Part shown: piece by piece, positions 1 to 8,227 of the stretch
Numbering within the stretch: the stretch's first letter is position 1
Layout of the letters: the number at the start of each line of letters is the position of its first letter
The notes under the pieces: generated by a model
The model's input: only the letters and a program-made list of their open reading frames with translations
Told to the model about the DNA's origin: nothing
The model's database searches: none
Program-made: the position numbers and the translations under genes
From: CAKZSB01 sp964573105
GTDB lineage: Bacteria; Pseudomonadota; Gammaproteobacteria; Granulosicoccales; Granulosicoccaceae
Reading direction: 5' to 3'
Length of the DNA: 64,000 nt
Assembly (NCBI GenBank): GCA_964573105.1
Contig: CAZNIS010000027.1
Location: 6,005 to 70,004 of the forward strand

Positions 1-758
1 ATTTTTACATCGTAAAACAATGCACTTATGTCTATTTCCTGACGAGTAGGAGAATCTTCAAGTGGTGGTGTTTGTTCTACCAGGTTTTCTATACTGCTTA
101 ACAAAGAAATTGCCTGCGCGATGGAGCCGTGTATACGTAACAGTTCCGGTGTATCTTCGCCAACCAGATTTTTTTCTTCCAGCAATATTTCGATGTTGAG
201 CACTGCGGCTTGCAGCGGAGTTTTTAACTCGTGGCTGACAAAGCGGTTGAATGACAGAATTTTCTCAGTTTGCGATTCGATTTTCGCCATATAGTTCTCG
301 ACAAACGAATCGACAGTTGACTGCTGTATACGTCGAACAATTTTGGCAACCAGTGCCATTAGCTCTAGACTGTCTTCAGGTGTGACGCGCCCTGTAAAGA
401 TTTTGGTTTCAGCTCGGATAAACTCTTCCAGTCGATACGAGAGCAGATCGTATTCGCGAAGCAGCTGATTGACTGTGGCGCTTTGTGTGTATCGCAGCTC
501 CCCCAGTTGCGCTGCTTTGCGCTCAATGAGAGAGTTAGTCAGCAGTGCCGCCGATTCGTCGGAGGCAATGATTCGCCCAATTTGATCGATCATGCCAGGG
601 ATATGGTCAAGGTACTCTTCGGTGGGAAAAATATCGCGAGCGTCTTCGTTGACCACGTTCTGTAAAGATGCCAGCCATTGGTCCGCAATTTTTTCGCTGA
701 CCTTTCCAAGGGAGTTGCCGATGTACTGTCGATAGTCAGGGTTTGAGTTGTCTTTCAT
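1..758 (-). CDS. Sensor histidine kinase, 5' part (runs off left edge)
   Basis: The reverse strand is open from the ATG at 758 to the window edge, giving the first 252 residues. Residues 1 to about 155 form a helical N-terminal domain resembling the RsbR/RsbT co-antagonist N-terminal fold (this similarity is by eye). A HisKA dimerisation segment follows, with the H-box FNRFVSHELKTPLQ and phospho-acceptor His176. The ATP-binding HATPase domain would lie beyond position 1 and is not seen. There is no signal peptide or membrane segment, so the kinase appears cytosolic. It should autophosphorylate and pass phosphate to a receiver. Candidate partners here are the lone receiver at 4123-4497 and the NtrC-like protein at 4519-5871, but no operon links them. 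Confidence 0.85.
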   Translation of the reverse strand, partial: MKDNSNPDYRQYIGNSLGKVSEKIADQWLASLQNVVNEDARDIFPTEEYLDHIPGMIDQIGRIIASDESAALLTNSLIERKAAQLGELRYTQSATVNQLLREYDLLSYRLEEFIRAETKIFTGRVTPEDSLELMALVAKIVRRIQQSTVDSFVENYMAKIESQTEKILSFNRFVSHELKTPLQAAVLNIEILLEEKNLVGEDTPELLRIHGSIAQAISLLSSIENLVEQTPPLEDSPTRQEIDISALFYDVK

Positions 759-1085
759 ATACCAGGTGATCTAAATTAGTGATCGCTCAACGTCACTGCT
801 GCAATACTGTTACAGACGGCGTTGTCTGTGCAGTAGGGAAACGGCGTCTATTGTTTGTAGATATTACAATTTGGCGCAATCATTGACTCGGGGTGCTACG
901 ATAGCAGAGTGCAGCGTCTCGGCCAACTACACACCACATTACAGCCCCTGGTTGCTGCATTTGTGTCGCTGCACGTGTGTTGCTGCGCTTGTGTCGCTCG
1001 CAGGATCGGGCGGGCTTGTAGACAGTTACAAAGGCAAGCTCTCAAACCATTCCGACTTGTGCCAAACCCCTATGGTGATTAGCGG
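759..1085. other. Intergenic region between divergent genes
   Basis: This 327-bp gap separates the leftward kinase gene from the rightward DUF2254 gene, so promoters for both should lie here. It contains the dyad TGTAGATATTACA at 856-868, which recurs at 10162-10174. No convincing coding sequence was seen. Confidence 0.5.
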
Positions 1086-2447
1086 ATGTACCCACCCGCA
1101 ATTTACAACGAGGCGAAAAACAGGCTAGATAACATTCGCTCGTCGTTCTGGGCGATACCCTGTTTAATCATCGCCTTATCGATATTGCTGGCGATCCTGA
1201 ATCTTTGGGTGGACTCCAACCTGTACCGATTTGTCGACATGGAGAGTCTCGGTTGGTCGTGGGTGAGCGGTATTGAAGGGATGCGGAGAACCCTCGCAAC
1301 AACGGCGGCGGCAATACTTGGCGCGGCCGGCGTTTCATTTTCAATTACCATCGCGTCGCTCACGCTGGCCTCACAGCAATTCGGTCCACGGCTAATCCGT
1401 AATTTTATGCGGGATCGCTTCATTCAAACGGTACTAGGCTTTTTCGCTGCGACGTTTGTGTACTGTTTGCTGATCATGTTGCTCAGTGACCTTTTTGCGA
1501 CTGGGGCGTACGCCCCGGTTTCGACGCTTGTATCAACACTGACCATTATTATTGTAGATTTGGTGCTGTTGATTCTGTTTCTCCACCATATTTGCGTCTC
1601 AATACAGGTCGATACAGTCATCTCAGGCATATTTAGCGCACTTGTGGGTCAGCTGGAATCACAGTGTGAGAAAGACAAGTTGTCACCTTGCGATCAGAGT
1701 CATCGATTCATGCTGGCGGAATCGCTCCAAAAACCGACCGACCAATGTGTCTCTGAGCATGACGGATACCTTCGATACGTAGACTATGACGGACTGATCG
1801 TGTTTGGCGAGAGGAATGATCTTTTAATGCGTATTAATGTCCGCGCCGGCGACTACATTGTTAGCGGGCAGGTGCTGTGCGAATACATAAGCGAGTCTGG
1901 CTGCTCTACGCGACAAGTAAACAGCAACTCGTTTTTTGTCATCGACGAGACCAGAACGCAACTACAGGACCTGGAGTATTCGATTCGACAGTTGGTCGAA
2001 ATAGCATTGCGGGCTTTGTCCCCAGGGGTAAACGATCCATTCACTGCCATGACCTGTATTGACCGCCTTGGCTCAATGGTAAATCGCATAGCCCACAGCA
2101 GGCTTCCCGGCGAGGTGCTTTCTGACAGCAACAATATCCCCAGGTTAATCAGAAAGTGTCATGACTATCCGGCGCTGGTCGAGTTGGCGTTTAATCAGGT
2201 GCGACAGAGCGCTGTCAATCACGTCGATATTACCATCAGGCTCCTGGAAACCTTTAATTCATTGGCGCACTTAGTCCCTGAGTATAAGCAGTGCTCACCG
2301 TTGCGGCAACAGGCCAGCATGATAATGACAAAATTACACGATAATTCGTTTGCGCCTACAGACTATGCTGCCATGCAGCGCCGTTACGATACACTCATTC
2401 AAACTATCGATGGCCGCGAAGGGCTATGCAAATGCACAGTGGTATAG
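1086..2447 (+). CDS. DUF2254 family inner-membrane protein
   Basis: A 453-residue protein of the DUF2254 family, whose function is unknown. Hydrophobic segments lie at about residues 20-42, 70-95, 112-135 and 145-168, the last containing a run of Leu and Ile. The family hallmark between helices is the SFSITIASLTLASQQFGPR region at about 83-101. The C-terminal 270 residues are soluble and include the conserved ALSPGVNDPFTA segment (about 312-323). The ATG at 1086 is used because it leaves a normal-length cytosolic leader before the first helix; no strong Shine-Dalgarno is visible. It is transcribed alone. Membrane location is supported by sequence; any transport or stress role would be guesswork. 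Confidence 0.88.
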   Translation: MYPPAIYNEAKNRLDNIRSSFWAIPCLIIALSILLAILNLWVDSNLYRFVDMESLGWSWVSGIEGMRRTLATTAAAILGAAGVSFSITIASLTLASQQFGPRLIRNFMRDRFIQTVLGFFAATFVYCLLIMLLSDLFATGAYAPVSTLVSTLTIIIVDLVLLILFLHHICVSIQVDTVISGIFSALVGQLESQCEKDKLSPCDQSHRFMLAESLQKPTDQCVSEHDGYLRYVDYDGLIVFGERNDLLMRINVRAGDYIVSGQVLCEYISESGCSTRQVNSNSFFVIDETRTQLQDLEYSIRQLVEIALRALSPGVNDPFTAMTCIDRLGSMVNRIAHSRLPGEVLSDSNNIPRLIRKCHDYPALVELAFNQVRQSAVNHVDITIRLLETFNSLAHLVPEYKQCSPLRQQASMIMTKLHDNSFAPTDYAAMQRRYDTLIQTIDGREGLCKCTVV

Positions 2448-2540
2448 ACAGCTAGCCTGAACAGAAAATCAGTTTCGTCTTGGGTGGCAGCTACTGTCGT
2501 CGTTTCCGTCGAGGCTATAACAGTGTCGTTGTGGTAAAAC

Positions 2541-2971
2541 AATGCGGAGACGTGGAAATGTTTTGTAGGCCACTCGCCGACTGTGCTCGCAGGGCTAGCT
2601 GTTGTGATACTGACATGGTGCATTACCTCCTTGGTTGCCAGCGTTGGTGCGCGTTTGCTGAAAAATGCGATAAAGGGGGCTCACCCAAAGTGCTGATCGC
2701 GCGTCTTGCATCTCTTGTTTTTGATGCCCGGTTAAAGTCTGGCATCCTTTACTGCATTGCCTGCTCTCACACCGTCCAAGGCGTTGGGTGGAGTAGGACC
2801 TGTTTTCATCGCTTTGTATTTGGCAACAAGAAATCTGTCAAAATTTACCCAGAGAAGGGGCTGCTTCGCATCTGTTTGGTGGTTGGCGCCAGTGATAGCG
2901 CTGGTCAGGCAGAGGTTATTGAGGTGACGAATCGATGCCTGAAAAATGACGAGGCACATCGGCATGTGTAA
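2541..2971 (+). pseudogene. Possible decayed MscS-type mechanosensitive channel
   Basis: No single frame is convincing, but two frames together read like a channel remnant. One frame (about 2543-2665) gives a hydrophobic helix followed by ARLLKNAIKGAHPK. From about 2680 another frame gives PKVLIARLASLVFDARLKSG, then at about 2775-2850 the first frame again resembles the pore segment (GGVGPVFIALYLATRNL). At 2835-2960 the second frame gives LLRICLVVGASDSAGQAEVI, reminiscent of the MscS beta/C-terminal domain. At least two frameshifts would be needed. The assignment rests on pattern memory only. Alternatively the stretch is non-coding. Confidence 0.28.
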
Positions 2972-3184
2972 GCCGGTACAGGTCACGGTTTGGATGTGGA
3001 AGTGTTGTGGCGGACTGACGCGGCACCATCAAAAGTACGCTCATTTCGAAGTGAAGTAATAATTACCAAAAAAAACGCACTCGACCAGCGTAGTATTAAC
3101 ATTCCATTTCCTGTCAGAAGGCTGCACTTTGCAGCTTCACCGGAAACATCGAATTTAAAGCCGGAATCCATAAAGAGGCCAAGC

Positions 3185-3466
3185 ATGAGCAAAACCGCCA
3201 AACAGGTGAGTGATCAGATTACAGACAAGGCAAGTGAGACTATTGCCAACCTGGAGAGTAACCTACGCCAGGCAGAAGAGACACTAAAAGCGGTTAAAGC
3301 ATCTGCCAGTGAGGTGGCTGAAGAGCTGGGTGTCGATATAAAAGAGCAGGCGGTTGATTCAGTGTCTGCCGTTGAGGACTACATCCGTGAAAATCCTCTG
3401 CAAGCAGCTGGCATTGCCTTTGGGGTTGGATTGTTTGCCTCTATGTTATTGCGCAGGAAAGGCTGA
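3185..3466 (+). CDS. DUF883/YqjD-ElaB-like membrane-anchored protein
   Basis: A 93-residue protein with the layout of the YqjD/ElaB/DUF883 family. It has a long amphipathic, coiled-coil-like helix (about residues 8-60, rich in Glu, Lys and Ala), the conserved YIRENPLQAAGIAFGVG turn at about 69-85, and a short C-terminal membrane anchor ending in LLRRKG. Family members tether ribosomes to the inner membrane in stationary phase in Escherichia coli; whether this one does is not shown. The ATG at 3185 is chosen over longer in-frame openings because AGAGG lies just upstream and the family normally starts at this point. The YqjK-like gene follows 177 bp downstream, and a YqjE-like gene lies at 6149-6520. 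Confidence 0.85.
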   Translation: MSKTAKQVSDQITDKASETIANLESNLRQAEETLKAVKASASEVAEELGVDIKEQAVDSVSAVEDYIRENPLQAAGIAFGVGLFASMLLRRKG

Positions 3467-3643
3467 TCCGATAGCACCTTACATCGTGATCGGTAGTGGT
3501 GAGAGCCCGGCTAAATAAATGAATGTCTATAGAGGCCGGTGGCGTGTCTTTACCAGTTTAAGGTGTCGGTGTCTGTATTGGCATCAGGTACGCTCGTGCG
3601 TACACAGGTTGATTAGGGTTGTCACAACGTTGGAGATTATACG

Positions 3644-4069
3644 ATGCTCAGGACCATGTTCACTCGCCGAAGTCTGGACCAAGTGGCTCGTACGACCAGG
3701 GTTGTCGAGCATCGACGCAGACAACTGGATTTTGCACGCAACAGGCTGAAAGCCAACCTTCGACCACCAGTCGTTGCCATTGCGCTGGTTGGTTCGGCAT
3801 CGCTCTTGTGGTGGCTCTCCCGACGCTCAACAGTACACCCGCCCTCGAACGAACTCGACTTGCACCCGCAAGGCGAGGCTGACACGGTTACTGATACTAA
3901 TGTTGCAGTGTTAGCTTCGCCGCAACGCAGCAAGCTGTCAGTTGTCCTGCGGCTCACCAGCTCACTGCTCACCGTGGTAAAAATAGTATCTACCTTGCGC
4001 AGGGCGTTAGCGTTGTCCGGTGCTGGTTCGTCAGCAACAACACGCCGCCAAACGACACCAATACAATGA
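3644..4069 (+). CDS. YqjK-like small membrane protein
   Basis: A 141-residue protein with a very basic N-terminal helix containing VVEHRRRQLDFARNRLKAN (about 21-39), a membrane segment at about 43-58 ending in WWLSRR, a polar middle, and a C-terminal amphipathic stretch at about 96-121. This matches the layout of YqjK, the usual third member of yqjD-yqjE-yqjK clusters, but identity is too low to assert orthology by eye. The ATG at 3644 has GGAG at 3632-3635, eight bases upstream. The C-terminal tail after residue 121 is Ser/Thr/Arg-rich and probably disordered. Confidence 0.6.
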   Translation: MLRTMFTRRSLDQVARTTRVVEHRRRQLDFARNRLKANLRPPVVAIALVGSASLLWWLSRRSTVHPPSNELDLHPQGEADTVTDTNVAVLASPQRSKLSVVLRLTSSLLTVVKIVSTLRRALALSGAGSSATTRRQTTPIQ

Positions 4070-4122
4070 GGCGCTCCCGTGCGGGAACACCTCGGGCAGG
4101 CACACCCGGGAGTTATTCCTGA

Positions 4123-4497
4123 ATGCCGCTTAACTTATTGGTAGTAGAAGACGATAGCATTTTACGTAGCACCATTGTCGAGTTCGCTGCGCGGCACTGC
4201 TTTAATGTCCATGAGGAGTCCTCCGGTGAGGCGGCGTTGCGATACATCGACAGTCACGCGGTCGATGTGCTCATTACTGATTGGGATCTCGGCGCGGGTA
4301 TTGATGGCATTCAGGTTGCGCAACACACTGTCGCGCACCATCCATCAGCTAACGCGATACTGATCACGGCAAAGTCGGTTGACGAGTTACGTGAGCGCTG
4401 CGATTTTTTATCCAGTGTAACGGTATTGCACAAGCCGTTTAGTCTTAGGACTCTGCGCACAACTTTGGGTGAGATTCAGGAGCTCGCAGGAAAATAA
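4123..4497 (+). CDS. Single-domain response regulator
   Basis: This 124-residue protein is one complete receiver domain without an output domain. The acidic pocket is Glu9-Asp10-Asp11, the phospho-acceptor is Asp53 (in LITDWDLG), the switch Thr is Thr82 and the conserved Lys is Lys104 (LHKPF). Such CheY-like proteins act by binding a partner or by shuttling phosphate. Its 3' end faces that of the NtrC-like regulator with only 21 bp between stop codons, so the two are convergent and not one operon. The partner kinase may be the one at 1-758; this is inferred from proximity only. Confidence 0.88.
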   Translation: MPLNLLVVEDDSILRSTIVEFAARHCFNVHEESSGEAALRYIDSHAVDVLITDWDLGAGIDGIQVAQHTVAHHPSANAILITAKSVDELRERCDFLSSVTVLHKPFSLRTLRTTLGEIQELAGK

Positions 4498-4518
4498 TTT
4501 TTGAGCCCTGCGCGGTTG

Positions 4519-5871
4519 TTATAGGGAAATGTCGTACGCATTTAAACGGTTGTACAGTGTTTTCAGGCTGATTCCCAACGTTTTTGCAGTTGCCTTTTTA
4601 TCCGAGTCATGGAATCGCAGTGTTGCTTTTAACAGCTCCTTTTCGATCTCCCAGAAAGTAGTGCCGACCAGAGCATCGACAGCCATCGCGTGGCTGTCGT
4701 CAGCGCTGTCTTGAATGATTTCAACAACATCAAGCTGGTGCTGTGCAGCGACGTGCGCGCGTGTAATCGTATTGGCGAGTTGTCGAACGTTCCCGGGCCA
4801 CAGGTAAGCAGTCAGAGCTTCCAATGCGTCATCTGACAGAACCTTTCGTGTTTTTGTCCTTGTATTGATACCCTGCAACAACTTCCTGGATATCGGTGCG
4901 ATATCTTTCGCTCGGTGCCGTAATGGTGGTACCTTTAACGGAAACTGTGCCAGGCACAACCGCAGTGTGGTTTCTTGTTCGCCAACGGCAGATTTCTCCA
5001 GCCAGCCGGAGCGCTCTATAGAAATGATGCGAGGTAGACAGGCAGTGGCAGGATCTGCGATGATGCTCTCTGGCGACAGATATGCTAGCAACTCCTGCTT
5101 GTGATGGGTCGCCAGGTCTTCGATGCCATCGAGTACAAGCGTCACAGGTTTTTGTCCGGGGGTTGCTGAAAAAGCCCTCGCGAGGGTGTCGGAAAGCTGA
5201 TTGCTGATTATCTTGCCGTTAAGCCGTGTGAGCCCTGTTGCGCACTGAATCTGGCATAGCGCGCTGTCGGTGGTTTGTCTGCGATACAATGCAATCGCAG
5301 CGGATAGCTTGTCGACACCCGGTTCTCCGGAAATCAATATGTTACTGTCTACCTGAGCAAGCTGCTGAACGGTACTGTTGAGCGTCTTGGCGAGACTTGA
5401 GTCACCGGTGAGCAGAACATCGTCTCGTTTGGCAGGCTGACGATGCCAGATTTTATCAGATTCGATTCGCCGGGATGTGGCGGGAATGCTGAAAGAGGGC
5501 TCATCGTTAACTGCACCTTCGCTTAGCGTGTCGACTACCGAGCGTAAATCGGTGAGACTGACAGGCTTAAGCAGAAAGTCGTCGGCGCGTAGCTGAAGGC
5601 TGCGAATTGCCACGGCCTGCGTGGCATCCCCGGTAATCACAACAAACTTCGAATTGCATGTCTGGATGAGTTCAAGTCCGTTTCCATCCGGTAGTGTCAC
5701 GTCGAGAAGTACGAGTTCCGGGCTATGAAGCTCGATCAGTTGTCTGGCTTCGGCGACTGATCCGGCGGTCTGTACGCTGAATCCAAACGACCGGATTGCT
5801 TTTGTCAGTGCTATTGCTGTTGAAGAGTCGTCCTCAACGACAACCGCGTGCTTTTCTCCTGACAGTTTCAC
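4519..5871 (-). CDS. NtrC-like regulator with degenerate AAA+ domain
   Basis: A 450-residue protein with three parts: a receiver (1-120; Asp14/Asp15, phospho-acceptor Asp57, Lys102), an AAA+ central domain (about 150-380) and a Fis-type helix-turn-helix (about 415-450, ending TLGISLKTLYNRLN). The architecture is that of sigma-54 activators, and the motifs VPPLRHRAKDI and YLWPGNVRQLANTI are clear. The Walker A is GEPGVDK followed by Leu (182-189), the Walker B is LVLDGIEDL, and no GAFTGA loop is present; its place reads ARAFSATPGQ (231-240). It therefore probably binds DNA without remodelling sigma-54 holoenzyme. Start is the GTG at 5871, with only a weak, distant GAGG upstream. Confidence 0.88.
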   Translation of the reverse strand: MKLSGEKHAVVVEDDSSTAIALTKAIRSFGFSVQTAGSVAEARQLIELHSPELVLLDVTLPDGNGLELIQTCNSKFVVITGDATQAVAIRSLQLRADDFLLKPVSLTDLRSVVDTLSEGAVNDEPSFSIPATSRRIESDKIWHRQPAKRDDVLLTGDSSLAKTLNSTVQQLAQVDSNILISGEPGVDKLSAAIALYRRQTTDSALCQIQCATGLTRLNGKIISNQLSDTLARAFSATPGQKPVTLVLDGIEDLATHHKQELLAYLSPESIIADPATACLPRIISIERSGWLEKSAVGEQETTLRLCLAQFPLKVPPLRHRAKDIAPISRKLLQGINTRTKTRKVLSDDALEALTAYLWPGNVRQLANTITRAHVAAQHQLDVVEIIQDSADDSHAMAVDALVGTTFWEIEKELLKATLRFHDSDKKATAKTLGISLKTLYNRLNAYDISL

Positions 5872-6148
5872 GGTAATCAGTATTCCTCAATCGTTGGCGG
5901 AGGCATTGCCATCGGCTCATCGATGCCTTTGCAAAGATCCGTGACCACTGCCTGTATCAGATGCAGTCTGTAGAGCATAACGTTTTCCAATCTCAACCGC
6001 CGTCATCATGTACGTCATCATGGTCTGTTGCAACCCGTTACACCAGCGGATGATCGAATTGCTGACATGCAATAGTGGGGGTTGTAAAAAATACACTGAG
6101 TAATGCTGTGCATGCGTGTACGCTGCCAAAGTGACGACGGAGAGGATA

Positions 6149-6520
6149 TTGCACAAAGCCAGCACGCCGGAAAAGACGCCATCATCGTTTAAGTTGTTGA
6201 TTAGCGGGTATCGCGACTATGTTGGCGCCGTGAAGAACCTGATTCTGGCCGAATGTCGCCTTTTCGCAACCAGCGTGGCACAACTGTTGTGCCTGGCAGT
6301 GCTGGCTGCGATGGTTGCCGCATCACTATGGATGGTGGTTTGTGCGATTATTTACTTAACTCTGCTGAACGCAGGTGCCTCTATCATCGAGGCGCTGGCG
6401 GCGCTGCTGATACTACACATCGCTTTGCTGGTCGCCATTGGGTGGGCAATCCACCACTCGATTGCCGGGCTTGAGCTCCAGCACTTGCGCCAGCAGCTGA
6501 CGGCAGACAAAAGCCGGTAA
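6149..6520 (+). CDS. YqjE-like (phage-holin superfamily III) membrane protein
   Basis: A small protein with two strong membrane segments (VAQLLCLAVLAAMVAASLW and a second from AALLILHIALLVAIGWA) after an N-terminal amphipathic stretch, and a basic, Gln-rich C-terminal tail. This is the layout of YqjE/DUF1469 proteins. The TTG at 6149 is favoured because GGAG at 6139-6142 sits six bases upstream. GTG codons at 6116 and 6131 are in frame but lack a ribosome-binding site. With the DUF883 and YqjK-like genes upstream it completes a Yqj-type set, although two regulator genes lie between. Confidence 0.72.
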   Translation: MHKASTPEKTPSSFKLLISGYRDYVGAVKNLILAECRLFATSVAQLLCLAVLAAMVAASLWMVVCAIIYLTLLNAGASIIEALAALLILHIALLVAIGWAIHHSIAGLELQHLRQQLTADKSR

Positions 6521-6720
6521 GCTGCGGGCGACAGAGTGACCTGACCTGCTGTGCCGTCAGGGGTTCGACAGACCCAGTAGGGTGTAAGAAACTGAGACTC
6601 GGCTGCCAAAAAAAGGGCGGAGGGCCTAGAGTTGTGGCGCTAGTTCTGCTATCATCACGAGCGCTGTAGTGGCCTACACGGCATCGGCGTGTCGTTGTCT
6701 CAACTTGCTAACGATCAGAC

Positions 6721-7794
6721 ATGAACAACGCGCTCGCGTTAGCGTCAATTATTATCTTCGTTTGTACATTCCTGCCGCAGCTGCGAACGCCCGTTTGGTG
6801 GATTCGCGGTCTCGATTTCCCGCGATTACAGATTGCCATTGTGGCATCCACCTGGTTTGGCATCGGCCTGTTCGCTGCTGTTCGCGGCATAACCGTGCAT
6901 TGGCCATGGTGGTTTTTAGTAATCGTCAGCGCTGCGTACCAGATTTGGTGGATATATCCTTACACGCGATGGCACAAGCTGGAAGTCGATTGGGCGGACG
7001 ATCGTCATAACACTGAAATCTCTTTGCTGATCAGCAATGTACTCATGGACAACCGCGATGCGCAGCCGTTGATCAGACTTGTGCGGAAGCATCGTCCCGA
7101 TGTACTCGCCACGCTGGAAACCGATGCCTGGTGGCAGGAGCAACTGGATGTGCTGGATGAGTATCCGCATCGGCTTGCGCACCCGCTGGATAACCGGTAC
7201 GGCATGCATATCTACTCCCGCGTGCCTCTACTGCGCAGCACACTGTCGTTTCTGGTAGAAGACGACGTACCGTCCATGGGGGTCGAGTTGCAGATGAATA
7301 ACGCCGGTCGGGTAAAAATCTTCATTCTGCATCCAAAGCCACCAGCGCCTGGTGAAAATTACAGTTCAATCGAACGTGATGTCGAACTACTGGTGCTAGC
7401 CCGGCACCTGCAGGACTCTGACTCACCACTGATAGTCAGCGGTGATCTCAATGATGTTGCCTGGTCGCGTACCACGCGCCTGTTCAGGCGTATTAGCGGC
7501 TTACTCGATATTCGCGTGGGGCGAGGCATGTTCAACACATTTCACGCTGAATATCCGGTGTTTCGGTGGCCGCTCGACCACATATTTGTGTCCGGGCATT
7601 TCAAAGTAAAGCGCATCGAGCGATTGCCGTATATCGGTTCTGACCATTTTCCGGTCCTCGCGCAACTGGCTTGCGAATCGAGCAATAAGCAGGAGCCGCA
7701 TCTTGAACTTGAGGATGCCGATCAGGTACTGGTTGAAGAAATTATGGATTCCGAGGCTGCCGCGCAAGCCAGCAAACCCGGGTTGTCGGCGTAG
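6721..7794 (+). CDS. Membrane-anchored endonuclease/exonuclease/phosphatase family protein
   Basis: A 357-residue protein with three N-terminal membrane helices (about 4-20, 38-58 and 62-80), then an EEP-fold catalytic domain facing the periplasm. Catalytic-type motifs are VSGDLNDVAWS (about 239-249; Asp242 and Asn244) and the terminal GSDHFPV (about 306-312; Asp308, His309), with HPKPPAPGE in between. The family hydrolyses phosphodiesters of nucleic acids, inositol phosphates or phospholipids; the substrate here is unknown. The 40 residues after the domain are acidic and low in complexity. The ATG at 6721 opens directly into the first helix. Confidence 0.88.
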   Translation: MNNALALASIIIFVCTFLPQLRTPVWWIRGLDFPRLQIAIVASTWFGIGLFAAVRGITVHWPWWFLVIVSAAYQIWWIYPYTRWHKLEVDWADDRHNTEISLLISNVLMDNRDAQPLIRLVRKHRPDVLATLETDAWWQEQLDVLDEYPHRLAHPLDNRYGMHIYSRVPLLRSTLSFLVEDDVPSMGVELQMNNAGRVKIFILHPKPPAPGENYSSIERDVELLVLARHLQDSDSPLIVSGDLNDVAWSRTTRLFRRISGLLDIRVGRGMFNTFHAEYPVFRWPLDHIFVSGHFKVKRIERLPYIGSDHFPVLAQLACESSNKQEPHLELEDADQVLVEEIMDSEAAAQASKPGLSA

Positions 7795-8227
7795 CGTGCA
7801 GATCGCACAACTGCCCTGGGGCAGGCAATCTTACACGCAGATATCATATCAAACCGTCTGAAAATTGATGATCTGGCCGTACTAATCGGTGGAACGCCCG
7901 ACGACTGTCCGCAAAGCCAGCCACCGCCGCGCTTGGAAAACGGCAATCCTCTTCCATCGGAACCTACAGGCCTGATGCCGCTGACGAAACTGTTTAACGG
8001 TGCAGCAGAGTTCCGCGCAGACTCTATCAGAGCCTGGCGGCGCTGATTATCCTACCTTGATATGTTGGTCGAACAGGGCAGCGTAGATGTCGGCACTATG
8101 GTGCTTGATACGGCGGGTACCGGGTTTATCGCTGACGAGCAAATTGATCTTGCCAGTGTGGAATTCAGCCAGACTGTTGGGACGCACCCGAAAAATGTCA
8201 GCATCATCGCTTCAAAGGTTTCAGCTT
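7795..8227. other. Intergenic stretch with possible gene remnants
   Basis: A frame from 7797 to 8046 is open without a start codon and then stops. A second short frame (57 residues from the ATG at 8062) ends at 8235, overlapping the MFS start by a few bases. The first reads somewhat like an Xre/MbcA-type antitoxin (LGQAILHADIISNRLKIDDL), but the match is too weak to call. Confidence 0.25.

Noticed and set aside
2480..2971. Intact 163-residue gene
   Set aside because: No ribosome site, Cys-rich unnatural composition in its first half, and the family-like segments fall in two frames, so a remnant or non-coding DNA is more likely.
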